Shown here in pieces: positions 11,277-22,735 of a DNA stretch of 64,000 nt. A model generated the notes under the pieces. It had not been told where the DNA came from. It saw only the letters and a list, made by a program, of their open reading frames with translations, and ran no database searches. Source of the stretch: Coccinella septempunctata (lineage: Eukaryota > Arthropoda > Insecta > Coleoptera > Coccinellidae). A program made the position numbers and the translations under genes. The stretch covers positions 18,910,001 through 18,974,000 of the forward strand of contig NC_058192.1 of the NCBI RefSeq assembly GCF_907165205.1, given 5' to 3'. The number at the start of each line of letters is the position of its first letter. The stretch's first letter is position 1.

Positions 11277-12575
11277 TATATTTCTTCTTCACTCTGGGCA
11301 AAATTCCATTTCTGTGAAATTATTATTATTATTATGAAACCATTGACCAAAAAATTGTTTACTCTCAATAAGTCTCCATTTCTTTGATACGAATTAAAAC
11401 TTTCCCTTAGAAAAATTTCCATAGAATTTCATTTGTTAGCTAAAACATCTAAGCGTCTATAAAATCATGTACTTAATTCATGTTACACTCAATTTGACTA
11501 TATATTGAGCAGAATTTCTGTGATCAATTTCAATATAACACTTGAAAAGTCCTAAAATTGAGTATCATTATTTTGTGAACAAATTCGGCATCTTTTTCTA
11601 ACAGAATTCTTTGTATTCATCAACAGCATAATGTGGAAAATGTCTCTGATGTCGCTCCTGATTCTCTGCTCTAAATCAGACATGACTGAAACCTTGAGAA
11701 TTTCATTTTTAATATGTCCTCATGAAAAACCAAAGGATTAAGGTCTGGTGATCTTGCTGGCCAACCAATAGGACCATGAGTTCCCACCCAAAGATTCCCG
11801 AATAAACTGTCCAATTTGATTATGTGAAAAGTGATTTTTGTGATTTTATATACAATGAATTGAAGTATTCTATGACCACTTCATTCATATAATAATGTAT
11901 GGGAGACTCGACAGTTAGTGATTATTTCACTTTTATGCTGATTTTATCTTGAATGTGTGAGTAATATAATACATTTATATTATTCTGAAAAGCTATTTTT
12001 TTTTGTATCATATTATGAGATCAAGAAAAGCATGCATTCGTATTTAAAACGAGATAGGTGAATAAGACAACGTAGACGGCCGGCGCTATTCAAATATTGA
12101 TTTTTCCCACAACCGAGTCTCATTCCGCCCCAGAGAACAATATAAGAGTCTGGCCGAACCTGGTGCGAGAGGATGAGAGGAAATATGAAATCCGAATTCA
12201 TAGAACTTCCTTCTGATGTCAAAGTGTTGAAACTTGAACGTGTCTATGCAATGATCAAAGACTGCGAACGATGCGTGAAATTCGTTTTCTAGAGTCAAAT
12301 AGGATTGAAATAATATTCAAAATCATACACAAGACGTCCAAAGGTAACCCTTCAAATTTCACTTAATTTTTTTCAATAATTGACCTGAGGGATTCTGACA
12401 TGTTATGTGTTGCGCAATGTAGGTTGGTATTGTGAATAAACAGACCTATTATATGTGAATCTTTGCAATGACACACGATAATTTGAGTTTTGTACTGCTG
12501 TTTATGTTCTTAATTCAATCGTGCAAATTGTAAACATAATTTTATCAAATTTAATTATGATTAATATGATCTGAA
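11277..12575. other. Unassigned AT-rich spacer
   Basis: There is a short (ATT)n run near 11320-11335. About 11690-11800 contains GGTCTGGTGATCTTGCTGGCCAACC, reminiscent of Tc1-type transposase coding sequence in reverse but too short to claim. Nothing else is recognised. Confidence 0.3.
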
Positions 12576-12819
12576 CATAGACATATAGACATGGACTGTG
12601 CCTTCCCTTTATATCTATGCATGAAATACGGTCAAAAAAAGTGACAGAGAGAAACGCACGTCGGGAATGCAGTTGTCTTTTTCTAGAATTCTGATTGGTC
12701 CACACTCACCTCTATGTGAACAAAAAAGAGACAGGTAAATTCCCAACGATCATTTCTCTCTTTCTATAAAAAAGGCATTTTCATGCTGACATTGCTCAGT
12801 CCATGTCTCTATGTCTATG
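12576..12819. mobile_element. MITE with 23 bp TIRs and 8 bp target duplication
   Basis: The left end is CATAGACATATAGACATGGA and the right end in reverse complement is CATAGACATAGAGACATGGA, matching at 22 of 23 positions including the following CTG. The element is directly flanked by GATCTGAA at 12568-12575 and 12820-12827. A perfect 8 bp duplication points to hAT-type (or P/piggyBac-like 8 bp) mobilisation. At 244 bp it codes for nothing. Confidence 0.85.
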
Positions 12820-12827
12820 GATCTGAA

Positions 12828-14104
12828 TTTGGATATTTCTTCTTTTCAAATACATTTCTAGGTTATATTTATATATTCCAGTTCTGTGATTGAAACTATA
12901 GTAATATTAATATTGAAGATCTTTTGTGACCAGATATTAAGCTGCCTCTGGACTTTCTGGGGTCAATAGGGAATACTCCTTCTGACGAAAATGAGAGATT
13001 TTTTATGGAATATCTTTGAAACGTCATATTTTGAAATAACCATTTCAACAGTTTCCCAAAAAAATTATTTTAAGTACAAAACTGAAAAATAAAAATGGGT
13101 ATTTAAAATTTAAAGCGTTTCGTTTCTATTGCACAATTTGACAACATAGACTAAAATATGCGTTGATAATAAAGGACAACAAATACACTATCTGGATGAG
13201 ATAGACAAAGATGGCTGTCTATGAAGTCTGCGACGAACGAGAAAAGTGGTAAAATTTTATGGGATTTTTATGGCCGGTTGCTGTTGAGGCTTGCCAGTGA
13301 GTACGCGCCTTATGATGGCTGTAAATCAACAGCTGTTATTTTATCAACAAGCCATTGTTCTTTTTATTTTCTAGTAGGCGCAGTTGCCAAATCGTAAACT
13401 AGGGATGAAGCGATTCCAATTTTGAAACATTATATTTAAAGAATGATTTTGAAAAGTTTCCGCGGTGCATTTGAAAAATTAATGAATGAAACTCATAATT
13501 ATTCAGTAAACTTGCATGTGCTGTGATAACCCAAATTGAGGAGAATTCTCGAATGGACTACATAATTTTTGTAATATTTTACTGGCACAAATGATTCAAC
13601 CACAAATACATAGATTGCACATGTAATAAGCAATACGTGTGTTATAATAAGGTCGAAATGACTGTTTCACCATTTCAGCGATACGGCATAGTTTAATCTT
13701 TCATCAACTAAATAGACCAATTAGTCGAACAAGCCACTCCTTGACATCTTTCTCCTATCATAACCCCAAAAACAGCTTAATTTTCCCCACCTTTGTTCGT
13801 GGTCACAACGTCGACAATGCACCTCATTATGTGTATCTGCCCATCTAAGGCTCTAATGGCGGCCATCTGTCATCAGAAGTCACCGCTAAGAAGTCATAAT
13901 TTACGGCCCACACCGTCTTTTGTTCGCCAGACACCACCGCCGGTCGTTGATTCACAACGGGCACAACAAAGGGCAATCGTACGGTCCCCGAAACAATATT
14001 CCCGAATGTTTGTGTTTGCGTTTCATAACTTCTTGGTGCATTCATGATGTACCTGCTGGCGCTACTACGACCTCGAGGAGCGGTACGTCATAGGAACGGG
14101 ATTG
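12828..14104. other. Spacer with GC-richer block at 13.8-14.05 kb
   Basis: Mostly AT-rich. About 13790-14050 is richer in G+C (CACCACCGCCGGTCGTTG region) and has opposing chance frames (13793-14047 plus, 13845-14045 minus) with no recognised domain. It is a possible regulatory block. Confidence 0.3.
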
Positions 14105-14462
14105 GAAAGCAGCAACAGGGCCAGACTACAAGAAAATATTGGAAGAAGTCAGCTCAGGTCAGGAGAGAGCCATGCTTGGGATAACACTCAGAGACAAAGT
14201 GAAAAACGAAGAAATTCGTAGAAAAACCATGGTCAAGAACATAGTGGAGAAAATCGCAGAAATTAAGTGGTAGTGGGCGAGTCATGTGGCAAGAGTGACA
14301 AAGAGGGACAAAGCGGAGTACAGCTAGACCTCTACTACGATGGACAAAGATAGCAAAGAGAAATTGGTATCAGAAGGCGCAGGATAGAGAGCTTTGGAAG
14401 GAATTAGGAAATACCTATGTCCAGGAGTGGACGAGTGAAGGCTGGGGATGATGATAATGACC
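14105..14462 (+). pseudogene. RTE/CR1-like LINE, ORF2 3' tail
   Basis: Forward translation gives RAMLGITLRDKVKNEEIRRK, then KIAEIKW and WASHVARVT. This is a widespread LINE C-terminal signature (RAMLGI-LRD-N-EIRR ... W-WAGH-AR). Stops and frameshifts interrupt it. The tail GGATGATGATAATGA marks the 3' end near 14455. It is 5' truncated, as is usual for target-primed insertions. Confidence 0.75.
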
Positions 14463-14699
14463 CAGCACTAAACAAGCCAAGATCGAATTTCCCTTACATA
14501 ACCTCTATAACTGGGATAATTTCCAATGCTTTCTAGCAAGTGCCATAATTTTATAGAAATTGTTGGTGAAGTACGGGAGAAAAACTAAGTGATCTAGGAA
14601 TGACACTAGTCAAAATACTGACTTGATAGGGCCACATAGATAGAGTAGAGCAGCGATGAATAGACTTGCCTCATATCGAAAGGAAGAAAATTAAAAATA

Positions 14700-14985
14700 A
14701 TCAAAGCCGTCGCCAGACATCAGCTGACCCATGGATCAGTTGCGTAGGTATTTGGAACAAAAATTTATGTTGAGAGACTTCAGACAACAGAAAATAAACT
14801 GTTACGATGTGCCATAGATGAACCCATGACGTAATTTATTGAGAATGAAGCGGAGAACATATTCGAAATGGTGAAGAAACATCCTAACCAAGAACTTGGG
14901 AGACTTGTGGACTACGACACAGAGAAAGAAAGAAGAAGAGAATTTGCAAAAAAAAAGGAAAAAACCGACTGAGCAGTGATTAAAC
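14700..14985 (+). pseudogene. Probable LINE ORF2 C-terminal remnant (jockey-like)
   Basis: One frame gives VERLQTTENKLLRCAIDEP, then NEAENIFEMVKKHPNQELG, then a basic tail ending KKKEKTD and a stop near 14970. This resembles the jockey-clade end (ERLQ--QNK-LR-I ... P.. L----). It has one internal stop and lacks the rest of the protein. The call rests on a short match. Confidence 0.45.
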
Positions 14986-15648
14986 TCGAATTCACTTCCG
15001 AAAAACTAAACCACGATAGGAATAAAATGATCAAGAGACCAACTTTTGATATAGAGAAGCCTAGAACCTAAAAAGATCCAGGTTAGGTTCAATGACTACC
15101 GAATTCAGGAGACACGTCTCATTTTAACTCAAAAACACTCACCTGAAAACTTAATAAATTTTGAAACAGTGCAGCGCATGTTCGTAAACATGATTTCAAT
15201 ATTTGTCACAATCGAAAAAAAATGAGTCCGCCCCTGTTCATTCGCAGTACCTTCACAAATCACGACAGGGCGATAGTTTGATTCATGGCAACACCGAAGA
15301 ATAACAGTGTTTATACCCTTGTAGAAAAAGTTTCACAAATCATCTTATCTGATCTTGAGGGATGAAGAATTCGGAATGCATTCTTTTATGAAATACCTGG
15401 TTCTTTTCTCGGAAGAAAAAACGTTTCATTGAGGATCTGTACCGAAAAATATTGTGGGGTAATGCTTGGAGGGCGACAATAGGGTATGATTAATGTTACA
15501 TATCTATGGAATTTCAGAGATGTATTCGTGGGATACACTCGTATATTATGTATTAAAAATGTGAATAGCAGATGTATCGTTCCTGTAGAGCTTTGGAATA
15601 ATATGTATTCAATCGAAGGGCTTCACAAGAAGAAAAATGAGGACCATA
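14986..15648. other. Unassigned spacer
   Basis: No repeat boundary or coding similarity is seen between the LINE remnant and the long-TIR element. The frame at 15486-15776 runs into that element's terminal repeat. Confidence 0.3.
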
Positions 15649-16400
15649 TACCGGGTGTCCCAGAGCTTTTAGGCCAGCAAATATCTCAGTTACCTGCGGA
15701 AAAAAAAATTGAAAAAAATACTTGTCGTAGGAGACCATACGCTCTTTCATGCAGCATAGCAAAATCCACCCCCTGACAAACAACCCCCGAGAAACCACCC
15801 CTGACTTTTGTTTTTCAAATGGCACCCCCATGTTTGTTGTGCTTCAACTTACAGTTTTTTTCATTTCTCATTCAATGATGTATCATGGTAGCTAGAATGG
15901 CATGCAGAATTATGGAAAATAAAAATACAAATGAAATACGAATTTATACGCTCAGCTGTATTGTTACTGCAACATTATACTAAAGAAAATGTTTTATAAC
16001 ATAAATTATAATAAACAAAAAGTTCTAACATTTTATTGACTCTTTTTTTTCAACATCCACTTTTTCTTGTCTCTACAATGTGGACTAATTCGATCAGTCC
16101 AATTAACAGTACCCACTAACGAATTCAATTTTATCGAGTGACTATCTTTACAACTACATATTATGATATATCACTGATTGAGAATTAAAAAGAGCTGTCA
16201 GTTGAAGCCAAACAAACATGGGGGTGCCATTTGAAAAACAAAAGTTAGGGGTGGTTTCTCGGGGGTTGTTTGTCAGGGGGTGGATTTTGCTATGCTGCAT
16301 GAAAGAGCGTATGGTCTCCTACGACAAGTATTTTTTTCAATTTTTTTTTCCGCAGGTAACTGAGATATCTGCTGGCCTAAAAGCTCTGGGACACCCGGTA
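15649..16400 (+). mobile_element. 752 bp long-TIR non-autonomous element, copy 1
   Basis: The element starts TACCGGGTGTCCCAGAGC and ends with its inverse, GCTCTGGGACACCCGGTA, flanked by TA. Terminal repeats are about 200 bp each (15649-15853 and 16196-16400) and nearly identical. Each arm carries the same open frame of about 60 codons (MGVPFEKQKLGVVSRG...), read inward-to-outward. The AT-rich core (~340 bp) shows no protein. A second copy at 60986-61738 is inverted and almost identical, suggesting recent movement. The family's superfamily is unknown to me; TA duplication suggests a Tc1/mariner-type helper. Confidence 0.85.
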
Positions 16401-16560
16401 TAGATTGATAACATAGAGCGACACATACTGAAAAAACAATATCATTTAGAGGATTCCAATGCGAAAAAGCATTGATAATATTGGAAATATACATACATAG
16501 TAAGTAAAAAGATTCTTCAAATATCCTTAACATTTTGTGCCAAAAATGGTAGCCTATTTT

Positions 16561-16836
16561 AGTCAGAATAATTTGGTCATCGATGGTTTTTTTTTATCAA
16601 TCCTTTCCATTATGGAAATGAAGATGGTCAGACTATTGATTCAGATTTTGTACTTTTTTTATGTATTTTGAGGTCATTGTCGTACACTTTAGGGGTTATT
16701 GATGTTTTCAAAGTGTTATCGAAAGCATTCCTCTTTTCATGTGGTAGAAAGTAATTGATGAATTAGCTGAGATAGAGTTTCTCTGCGTTCATATTTTCGT
16801 GAAGTAATGTATGTGATTGGCCTAACAATACCTGGA
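16561..16836. repeat. Dispersed repeat family G, copy 1
   Basis: This stretch aligns by eye with 41515-41830: shared blocks include TTTTTATGTATTTTGA, ATTGAT.TTTTC.AAG.GTTATCGAAA and GTGATTGGCCT.ACAA. It is diverged, non-coding and of unknown class. Confidence 0.5.
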
Positions 16837-16919
16837 GAAACGGTAAACTTCCAATTCAGTATATAAAATAAATTTCACCCTTTTTTTGACCCATTGCCAA
16901 TTCTGTCCTATATTACAGA

Positions 16920-17326
16920 CGATAAGATTTTACGATTCCAAGACTGAAGTCGCGTGAAGTTTTATGGTCCAACTCCTTTCTTAATTCGAATGTAAGGAAC
17001 AAGGAGATTTGGCAGTCTGAATGGAATACGTGGACTATTTTCAAAGAAGAATTAGTTACTGATCCCTCGAATAGAGTTCCTGATTTTGATTTTCCGAGGA
17101 AAATATGGTGTATTCTAAATCGTACAAGAACAGGCCACAGACGTTCTAATAGTATGCTTCCCAGATGGAATACAGTTGGAAGCTCTGGTTGTGAATGTGG
17201 GGAACCAGAAGAAACCATAAATCACCTGGTTAATCGTTGTCCCATTTATAAATTTCAGTGCAATATATTCATTTTCCAAATCTTTTTTGAATTGGGTTGT
17301 GAATTTTTGGTCCGTCTGACACATTG
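16920..17326 (+). pseudogene. Jockey-like LINE, ORF2 C-terminal end
   Basis: An unbroken forward frame from about 16935 ends at a stop at 17324-17326. It reads SREVLWSNSFLNSN, then WQSEWNTW, then DFPRKIWCILNRTRTGHRRS and finally a Cys cluster, CECGEPEETINHLVNRCPIY. The RTGH block plus CxC...H...C is the classic tail of insect jockey-like LINEs. It is truncated at its 5' side, but this fragment has no stops, so it may be fairly young. A related copy lies at 25575-26130. Confidence 0.75.
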
Positions 17327-18325
17327 AATTTTATTTTCTTCTCGGCATGACGTATGCATAGATATTGCTTCCATTTCTTTATTTATTATCAATTCAAATC
17401 AAACCTATGAGCTTAAACGAGAAAGAACAAGTTCAGCAGCGAATACCAAATAATTATATTAATCAATATCACAGGGGAAGAGCTTGAAGAAGTGAAAAAA
17501 TAATGCGATAAAAACAACTTGAAATATCCCAGTTCTACCTAAAGAACACATTTTCCCCCCTGTATAATAGATGTTCTGGATAACTCAACAAGACTAACCA
17601 GAGCCACGAATAAAGAAAAATTCATACATGATCCTATCAATTGTTGAGTAGTGTATTCGTTATTGGATAGTTAGTTTTCTTGATATGCATAAACTTATAT
17701 TATATAATTGGAAATAATGAACCAAAATCGCCAAATATTCACCTAGCTGTCTCGAATTGTTACCGAGGCAGAAACGAAGTTATCTCCTTATAACGCCCCT
17801 CAAAGACGTACGACAAGACGGGAGACATACAGTCCATTTTAACGCCGCTAGACCTCGAACTAGTTCCTCTTTTCACCCCAAAATTCAGATATTTCTCCCC
17901 AGTCGCCCCTGGGAGCGGCGACGACATAAATAACAAACGAACCCGACTTGTTTTTCGGGCGACATTCAGACCGCCCTTTACTCGGAGCCACGCTGAAAAG
18001 AGAAGTGGGATCTTTTTCTTTTCCGATAAGAAAGCGACATCGATAGGTCAACGGTAGGCTCGACCCGAACAAGATAGGGGAAGATCGTGAAAAACGGCCA
18101 CACTTTCAATAACGGATGAAAACGAGACTTTATACGTTATCCCACAGACAACTTGGAATACATTAGTATTCCTTCGCCTTTCATCGATGTATAGGCCTGA
18201 AAGGAAAGTTTTACGTTTCGTTGGACCATCCAGCAGAATCGATTAAAAATAAGGGCAGTTACCTTCTAAAAATTTTTTTGTAATGTCTTCGATGAATCTC
18301 TGACAAACACCTGCGGACTTATCAT
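17327..18325. other. Spacer with GC-richer block at 17.76-18.08 kb
   Basis: About 17760-18080 is richer in G+C (CCCCAGTCGCCCCTGGGAGC region), unlike the AT-rich sequence around it. The minus-strand frame at 17860-18072 shows no known domain. It is a possible regulatory block; otherwise nothing is seen. Confidence 0.3.
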
Positions 18326-19011
18326 ACAGGGTGTTATCAAAGGTTAGACTTAGTTTCTGACAGAAGGTAGAACGCATCAAAATAAGTCGTTTAACCAAAA
18401 ATTGCCTATATAAAATATCCAAGATGGCTGAGATACAACCCCTAGAAGTTCGACAGAATTTCATTGAATTTTAAGTAAGGGACTGAGGAAGGTGACTTCG
18501 ACATCGCAAAAACGAAACAAAACATAAACATATGGCTGGACCATGAATGGTTCAGTACCAAGTTCATCGGATGAGATGCATCAGATAATCATAACTGTGG
18601 AATTCAGGGTGGAAAAAAAAGTAGAAAATCGAGGCAGTTTCTTGGAAGTGCTTATGTTAGTTATGTTGAAAAAGTGCTAGGATGTCTCCCCATTTCATCA
18701 CATTTTTACGACGATTGTTAGAATATTAGAACAAGAATATTGTGATGCCTATTGTGAAAAAATTCGTGAATAATTTAGACGAATTTTATTGGTGAGATTT
18801 TGAAGTATTATTTTATTTTTTACACTTGTGTCCTAAATCTCTTCTGTCAGTTGGTATCGAAATGTGCCATTACATAAAATCGTGTTAGCCACTAAAAATA
18901 ATGAGAACAAATCGGCAATCCTAACCTAAGTATCCATTTTTATTACCACTTAAATATCGAACGAGCTAATATCCTAAACGAAACCACATGGTCGAATCAG
19001 GAGATAAGTTT
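18326..19011 (-). mobile_element. Family B element, inverted and truncated
   Basis: It begins ACAGGGTGTTATCAAAGG and runs as the reverse complement of the 10397-11276 copy (shared blocks: AAGATGGCTGAGATACAA, CATAAACATATGGCTGGA, GAGGCAGTTTCTTG, CTTCTGTCAGTTGGTATCGAAATG). It stops near 19011 after GGAGATAAGTTTT, so the far end is missing. Confidence 0.7.
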
Positions 19012-19317
19012 TGGGCTGAATGAATGATTTGAACTTTGGAGGAATCGACTTAACTTAGCTTATGAGATGAAATTAGGACTTTATTGGGGGCTCAGAAAGT
19101 GGTGAAAGACGATACTCTTCAAAATTAAATGCCCAGTTTTAATATCATATAGTCTGAATCTACATGTAATTCTGATTTCAAAAAATGCCGGTTTTCATAA
19201 TTAATCTGTGTGCTTTTTTTATACATACAAATTTCATGGTTATGATTGTTTTAACTAGTTACCGTTCGAGATGAATTTATGATTTTTGTTCAATGGATTC
19301 CCTAAGAGTTTTCTTCT

Positions 19318-19493
19318 GTTTTTCAGGTCACTATACAATTGGTTCGAAGGAAACTGCATTGATAATATTGGCAATTGGCATGCCATTTGAACAAATGGAT
19401 TTATTGACTTTTTTAAAACGTCCTTTTGGAAAATTCGTAGTGTCTTTTGGACCTTGTTTGATACTACATCTTCTTGCTTTCGTCACAAAACAC
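19318..19493 (+). pseudogene. Hydrophobic fragment behind a good splice acceptor; possibly SLC10-like
   Basis: A strong acceptor (TTTTCTTCTGTTTTTCAG ending at 19325) precedes an open stretch to a stop at 19494. The protein is hydrophobic: ALIILAIGMPFEQMDLLTFL, then KRPFGKFVVSFG and HLLAFV. The pattern of an acidic/polar turn followed by 'KRPxGxxV...xxLAFV' recalls one transmembrane hairpin of SLC10/SBF bile-acid-type transporters. No matching donor or other exon is visible, so it may be a chance frame or a stray gene fragment. Weak call. Confidence 0.2.
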
Positions 19494-21822
19494 TGAACTG
19501 TCAAACTTCACATAGGGTTGATATGAAGTTTTCTGTGGTATTTCACGCAACACTTTACTAGCTGAGCTGTTCTGTGACCTGTGACGAAACCATGAAAATG
19601 TAAGAACAAAACCAGAACAACATAGAAATTTTGTCAAGACCTTCCTAATATATCCATTTATATCATCACTTGGATTTGATAGCTGGCCCTTAAAAAGATT
19701 GTTAAATTTTTAGGCAATCGAAGGCAAAAAAGAATTTTAAAAATACGTTTCCAGTGCAAGTGTTTTGTCGAGTATTCACAAGGTTAGCAAGAGTTTCTGA
19801 ACTCGTCTATTGTACCTCCTTTGTTATAATATCTTCTGGATGTTAGGTAAACTTCAAGTTTTTCGTTTTCTCCCTACAATATCTTTCTTAATCAGAGAAG
19901 AAGACAAATACAACATTCAGTAATATCAGAAGTAATTGTTCATTCAAACAAGAATCATCTCCTTTAACATCATAGAAGTGAAAAATGGGTATATTTCAAA
20001 TCGCTCTAATCTCAAAAATATCATTTCCTTACAGGAGTTTTAAATACTATACATGCGTTTACAGGTTGGTTGAAATGGAAATTCCTCCAGCTGCATCAGC
20101 TTTCAATATCTTGCACATTTGCATTTGTGACGTACAGAAAACACTTCAGTTGTGCTCATCGCAAATCGAGGGAGAATTTTTCAGATAATGCTGAGTAAGC
20201 AAAATGTAAGGATATTGATCATCTTGACAACTACATAAAGGATGCAAGAAAAAATACCCTCGTGTTCATTTACCCCCAACCATCGTTAGATGATTCCATA
20301 AAAATTCTCCTTAATGGTTATCCTGGATGCATTAACTATGGAGTAAAGGCATTAGATATGGAGTAGAGGCGAAAGAAGAATTAGAATTTTCAATCATTTT
20401 TCCAGTATGGCGGGCTACCACGAACTCACTAATGGACGATCATGATAAAGTAAAAATGTTTGACAAAGATCTTCATCGAAAGGCATAGATCAGTTAGTTG
20501 GAATGTGAAGATGGTTAAATGTTTGTAGTGTTTGCAATTCCTTTATAGCTCTTCAATGGAAACTCATTCTTTTGATAAGATTAAATTTACATATAACTCT
20601 CAAAAAGTACATATTGACAATTTTTTTGATTTTTGTAATATCTTAAACAGAAACCAAGACATAGCCAAACGTCGAAGACGGTCAGGCCTGTTTTCCTGTT
20701 TTCTAATATATTATTTATTCAAAAAAAACTTCGGTAGTCCTTCAACATATTTTCTTCAACTCTGATATTTCTCGAAATGCTCTCATCAGTTTGAGACATA
20801 CCATAGGTACCTATGTAATTTGTTTATTTATAACTCATATGGGCTTGATTGATTGGTCTGAAACTGTTGAAATAATTCAACGTGTGTTCATTCAACATAA
20901 TACGAAGATGATATAAAAAAAGGTTACTTCATAACATTGTCGAACATGAGCGTGAGGCCCGAACAACAATCCGTCAAAAATTACCGTCTACGCAGCTCAA
21001 GGCAAGAATCGAAATTTGCGCAGCGAAACACGAAACCATAAACATAAATCATTTAGCGAAACGTCGTCGAAATACGAACTGCACAGGCTGAAATTTGATT
21101 AATGTCCATAGTTTGATCCCCTCAAATACGCATTGGTTTTGATGCCTCCGGATTCTATATGATACGTCTGCTGGTCCTCCACATCGGATTCAATCGATTT
21201 TCTGCCATCATCGGTTTGTTTTCCTGGAGATATATGAGCGAAATTTTCAATACAGCCTCGAGATAGAGGGAATTCCTGCACTGGCTGAACAATGCATAAT
21301 TCTGTTCGTTTCTTCATAAATCACCTCCCAACATATCTATCGCATGAAATAACTGCCCACTGAACAATAATTTGTACGATGTGTTTCATATGAGCGTTTC
21401 TCTGGATTTCGCGACTTATTCATTGGGTAAAATCGAAAATTGAATTACCAGTATGATAGTATTTTTCACGGGTTATTCAATTATGCTGTCGAAAAAACTG
21501 TCGAACATAGACATTGAAAATTACTGCGGAAAAACTGTTTTATTCAAAATTACCCTGAGAAAAATCCAAAATCGAAATTTGGACAATACATACCCGATGT
21601 CAAATGTTGAAGTCTTATCGAATTAATTGCATCAGAGGCCACATAGATATATTTTTGAGTTTAAATTTCTTCAGTAATCAGAGGAGAAATTATTTGAATA
21701 AATATAAAACTACTATTTTCGATAGTTTTTGACTTGTACATATACAAGGTGATTCATTGGATAATGGCCGGGAGCTGAGAGTATATAGGTAGAGGACACG
21801 AAGATGAGTCAGAATAACCTAT
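19494..21822. other. Unassigned spacer
   Basis: Mostly AT-rich, with no recognised element ends. A slightly GC-richer part at about 20940-21330 includes a minus-strand frame (21099-21317) with no similarity I know. Other short frames (19985-20188, 20532-20765) look like chance. Confidence 0.3.
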
Positions 21823-22590
21823 ACTGGGTGTATTTGAAGGTGAGGCTTTTTTTTCAACAGAGGGTAGAACTGGTCAAAATGAAGAGTTTCACCAAAAATC
21901 ACCTTTACAAAACTTTCAAAATGACAAATTGAGTAAAAAATTGAAAATGATTACTGAAATGAATCCTAATACGACCCTAGACCGTTTGTTAGCTAAATTA
22001 TCGCAAAGTAGTGGGAAAAAACTTATCTCCTGATTCAACAATGTGGTTTTGTTTAGGATATTGACTCGTTCGATATTTACGTGGTAATGAAAATGGGAAC
22101 TTAGGATTGCCGAATTGTTCTCATTATTTTTTAGTAACTTATACAATTTTATGAAATAGCTCATTTCGATACCAACTGACAGAAGAGACTTAGGACAGAA
22201 AGTGTAAAAAATGAAATAATTCTCAAAATCTCACCAATAAAATTCGTCTAAATTATTCACGAATTTTTTCACAATGGCCATCACAAACTTCTTGTTCGAA
22301 CATTCCAACAATCGTCGTAAAAATGGGATGAAATGGGGAAACATCATGACACTTTTTCAACATAACTAACATAAGCACTTTCAAGAAACTGCCTCGATTT
22401 TCTACATTTTTTCTTTCACCCTGAATTCCACGATACATCAATTATGATTCTCTCAAAATTGACCTGATGCATCTAATCCGATGAACTTTGTACTGAACCA
22501 TTCATTGTCCAGCCATATGTTTATGTTTTGTTTCGTTTTTGCGATGCCGTAGTCACCTTCCACAGTCCCGTACTTGAAATTCGGAAGTGT
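21823..22590 (+). mobile_element. Family B element, 3'-truncated
   Basis: It begins ACTGGGTGTATTTGAAGGTGAGG and tracks the 10397-11276 copy through CCATATGTTTATGTTTTG and GTCACCTTCC. It ends around 22590, where family A sequence abuts it. The left terminal base block is mutated (ACTGGG instead of ACAGGG). Confidence 0.7.
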
Positions 22591-22735
22591 CATTATGGAA
22601 ACTTAAAATGACTGTATCTTTATATTTTATATCTAGGCTGAATCGGAAGAAAAGGTCGAGGAAAAAGTGTTTCTTTTGATCTCAATAATCTACTGTTGAA
22701 ATATATGTACAGGTCAAAGACCCGCCTACCCTATA
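22591..22735 (+). repeat. Family A end fragment joined to family B
   Basis: Sequence from GGAAACTTAAAATGACTGTA through TGAATCGGAAGAAAAGG, TTTCTTTTGATCTCAA and GGTCAAAGAC is the right-hand end of family A. Only this end is present, abutting the truncated family B copy, which suggests one element inserted into or recombined with the other. Confidence 0.55.

Noticed and set aside
11690..11800. Short Tc1-like segment in reverse (CTTGCTGGCCAACC)
   Set aside because: The match is too short and without flanking coding pieces to call a transposon remnant.
15486..15831. 96- and 92-codon frames on both strands
   Set aside because: They run through the terminal repeat of the 752 bp element and are explained by it.
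21099..21317. 72-codon minus-strand frame considered as a glypican C-terminal exon
   Set aside because: It has no CWNG-type motif, no Ser-Gly clusters and no GPI-signal features.
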